A stretch of DNA of 64,000 nucleotides from CAVXSP01 sp963724645 (lineage in GTDB: Bacteria > Acidobacteriota > Vicinamibacteria > Vicinamibacterales > SCN-69-37). The notes below the pieces were generated by a model. That model did not search any database. It saw only the letters and a list, made by a program, of their open reading frames with translations, and was not told the DNA's origin. Shown one piece after another: positions 62,355-64,000 of this stretch. The stretch is from assembly GCA_963724645.1 (NCBI GenBank), contig CAVRVJ010000001.1, forward strand, positions 806,001 through 870,000, given 5' to 3'. A program made the position numbers and the translations under genes. Position 1 is the stretch's first letter; each line of letters opens with the position of its first letter.

Positions 62355-64000
62355 ATGGCGAAATGGATCGTGACAGCACTTGCCTCGATACTCGTTGTGC
62401 TGCTCGTGGCTGCGTCGCCCGCAAAGGCGCAGATCACGACCGGAGCAGTGACCGGAGTCGTGACAGACGCATCGGGCGGCGTGATCCCCGGTGCGAGCGT
62501 TGTGTTGACCAGCGAGACCCAGGGCACCAAGACCGTACCGGTTGTGACCAACGCCGAGGGCAGTTACACCGTGCCGAACGTCAAAGCCGACATGTACACC
62601 GTCGAGGTGTCGATGCCATCGTTCAAGCCCCTGTCGCGCAAGGGTGTGAAGGTCAGCGGCGGCGACCGCATCGCCGTCGAAGCGCTGATCTTGCAAGTCG
62701 GCGGTCAGACCGAAACGGTAACGGTTCAGGCGGAAGCGCCGGTCATTCAAGCCGCGAGCGGCGAGCGGTCGGGCGTCATCCAGAGCGTGCAGCTCGAAAA
62801 CCTGCCGAGCGGCACCAGCCATAATTTCACCGAGTTCCTCGCGCTCATCCCCGGCGTGGGCGGCACCGCAAAAATTGGCGGCAGCGGCCAGCAGCAACTT
62901 CATGATCGACGGCATCTCGGCCATGGACACCGGCAACAACGGCCTGATGGGCGGGTTGAATCTGCCGATCGATCAGGTATCCGAGGTGAAGGTCATCACG
63001 TCCGGGTACAACGCCGAGTACGGCCGGTCGATCGGCCTGCAGGTGTCGGCCGTGACCAAGAGCGGGACCAACCGCTTCCACGGGTCGTTTTACGACTACG
63101 AGCGCCATTCCGACTGGAATTCGAACAGCTGGGCGAACCAGCAGAACGGCTCGGCCAAGGCGGTTTCCGATCAGCGCGACTGGGGATACTCGATTGGCGG
63201 ACCGGTCGGCAAGCCGGGCGGCAACAACAAGCTGTTCTTCTTCTACACGTCGGAGTTCCGCCCGAGGAAGACCGGCAACAACGTGACGCAGCTCAGGCTC
63301 CCCACCGCGCTCGAGCGGCGCGGCGATTTCTCCCAATCGGTCGACCAGAATGGCAGGGCGTACAACCTCATCTACAATCCCACCAACGCGGCGGGCCTCG
63401 GGCAGAGCGCGTGCGCCGGCAACGACGACCACGGCCTGCTTCGCTGATGGCGGCGTTGTGGGCCGTATCCCGGTGAGTCGTCTGTACGGTCCCGGGATCG
63501 CACTGCTGAATCAATATCCGCTTCCGAACTGCCCCGGACCGAGCTGCCCGAACTGGACATCATCGTCCCCGTACAACTGGCAGCATCTCGACTCCGGTGA
63601 CGAACACGCTGACCTTCGCGCCGACCTATCGCGTCGACTATCAGCTTTCGTCGAACTGGCGTATCAGCGGCAAGTGGAGCGGCCAGACCGCTCGCGTCGT
63701 GCCCAACATCGGCACGATTCCTGGCTTCAACGACACGATACAGAAATTCCCGCTGTCGTTCAACTCGTCGGGCACCGTCAACTACAACCTGAATCCGACG
63801 ACGTTCATCGAGGCGACGTACGGGATGAACCAGAACCGGCTCGGCACGCCGAACATCAACGATCCCTCGAACCGCAACAACGTCGGTGTGTCCGCCTGAT
63901 CTCAAGGCGGGCCATCGCAGATTGCACGCTCGGCGCGATCGCGTTTCCGTTCACGGGCGATATTCCGGTCAACACGAGTTACTACGAGTACAAGGCGCTT
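62355..64000 (+). CDS. TonB-dependent receptor with carboxypeptidase-regulatory-like N-terminus, 3' end outside window, frame breaks
   Basis: An outer-membrane receptor of the large acidobacterial (Oar-like) class. It has a signal peptide (MAKWIVTALASILVVLLVAA), a carboxypeptidase-regulatory-like domain (about 28-110: GAVTGVVTDASGGVIPGASV, NAEGSYTVPNVKADMYTVEV), then the plug (GQTETVTVQAEAPVIQ, SGVIQSVQLENLPSGTSHNF, FMIDGISAMDTGNNGL, VSEVKVITSGYNAEYGRSIG) and the start of the barrel (SGTNRFHGSFYDYERHSDWN, NKLFFFYTSEFRPRKTGNNV). The frame changes near 62885, 63410, 63595 and 63895. Such receptors import large substrates, often carbohydrates, with TonB energy. It follows the DUF1080 gene after a 474-base gap and may bring in the glycosides these enzymes handle. 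Confidence 0.85.

Noticed and set aside
1..64000. tRNA, rRNA, prophage, secretion-system or biosynthetic-megasynthase genes
   Set aside because: Looked for on both strands; nothing with convincing structure or conserved motifs was seen.

Overview
The window is high-GC chromosomal DNA from a free-living, probably soil bacterium. It most resembles Acidobacteriota, perhaps class Vicinamibacteria. This is inferred from family content, not from a marker gene: a Pkn-type kinase with a C-terminal beta-propeller paired with an ECF sigma factor, a TonB receptor with a carboxypeptidase-regulatory N-terminus, DUF1080 and ThuA proteins, several beta-propeller/cytochrome c dehydrogenases, and secreted proteins with G/A/P/R-rich linkers. 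No rRNA, tRNA, CRISPR array or phage genes were seen.

Layout. 1-13 kb: end of an FAD oxidoreductase; a GYD/DUF2911 operon; a propeller-cytochrome c protein; an SpmA/SpmB-like membrane protein and a hydroxyacid-oxoacid transhydrogenase that diverge from a perfect 59-bp inverted repeat; a glycosyltransferase; DUF1080, HAD, YceI and TPR proteins; a di-heme peroxidase. 13-15.4 kb: a GntR/LacI-type regulator facing a HAD phosphatase, with two identical palindromes at the promoters. 15.4-26.1 kb: a complete-looking protocatechuate branch of the beta-ketoadipate pathway. A transporter and PcaR-like regulator diverge from pcaIJ-HG-B-D-C, a feruloyl-CoA synthase and pobA, and a PcaR-like operator lies in the gap.

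26.2-34.2 kb is an insertion-sequence hotspot. An IS630-type element splits an ECF sigma-factor gene, and an IS110-type element splits a serine/threonine kinase gene. Removing each element restores an uninterrupted reading frame. The non-coding end of the IS110 element appears to encode a bridge RNA. Four short segments in it match, in the expected order and strand sense, the left target, right target, left donor and right donor sequences. The target is the glycine-rich-loop coding sequence of the kinase. This is the most interesting signal in the window.

34.3-41.5 kb (minus strand): two operons for plant-polyphenol and ester breakdown (tannase/feruloyl-esterase-like, amidohydrolase, MetE-like methyltransferase, AtuA-type small protein; carboxylesterase, CE1-type esterase). 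41.6-64 kb: extracytoplasmic oxidation and sugar-handling genes: two tandem ThuA proteins carrying EF-hands, three propeller/cytochrome c dehydrogenases of the HEAT type and one aldose-dehydrogenase type, a third ThuA, a fumarylacetoacetate-hydrolase-family enzyme, aldose epimerase, DUF1080, a metallo-beta-lactamase fold protein, a GntR regulator, and the start of a TonB-dependent receptor.

Many genes carry single-base frame breaks while the protein sequence stays conserved across frames. These cluster in some stretches and are absent from others (none in the pca cluster), which fits residual assembly errors better than gene decay. I give such genes as one span and name the breaks.
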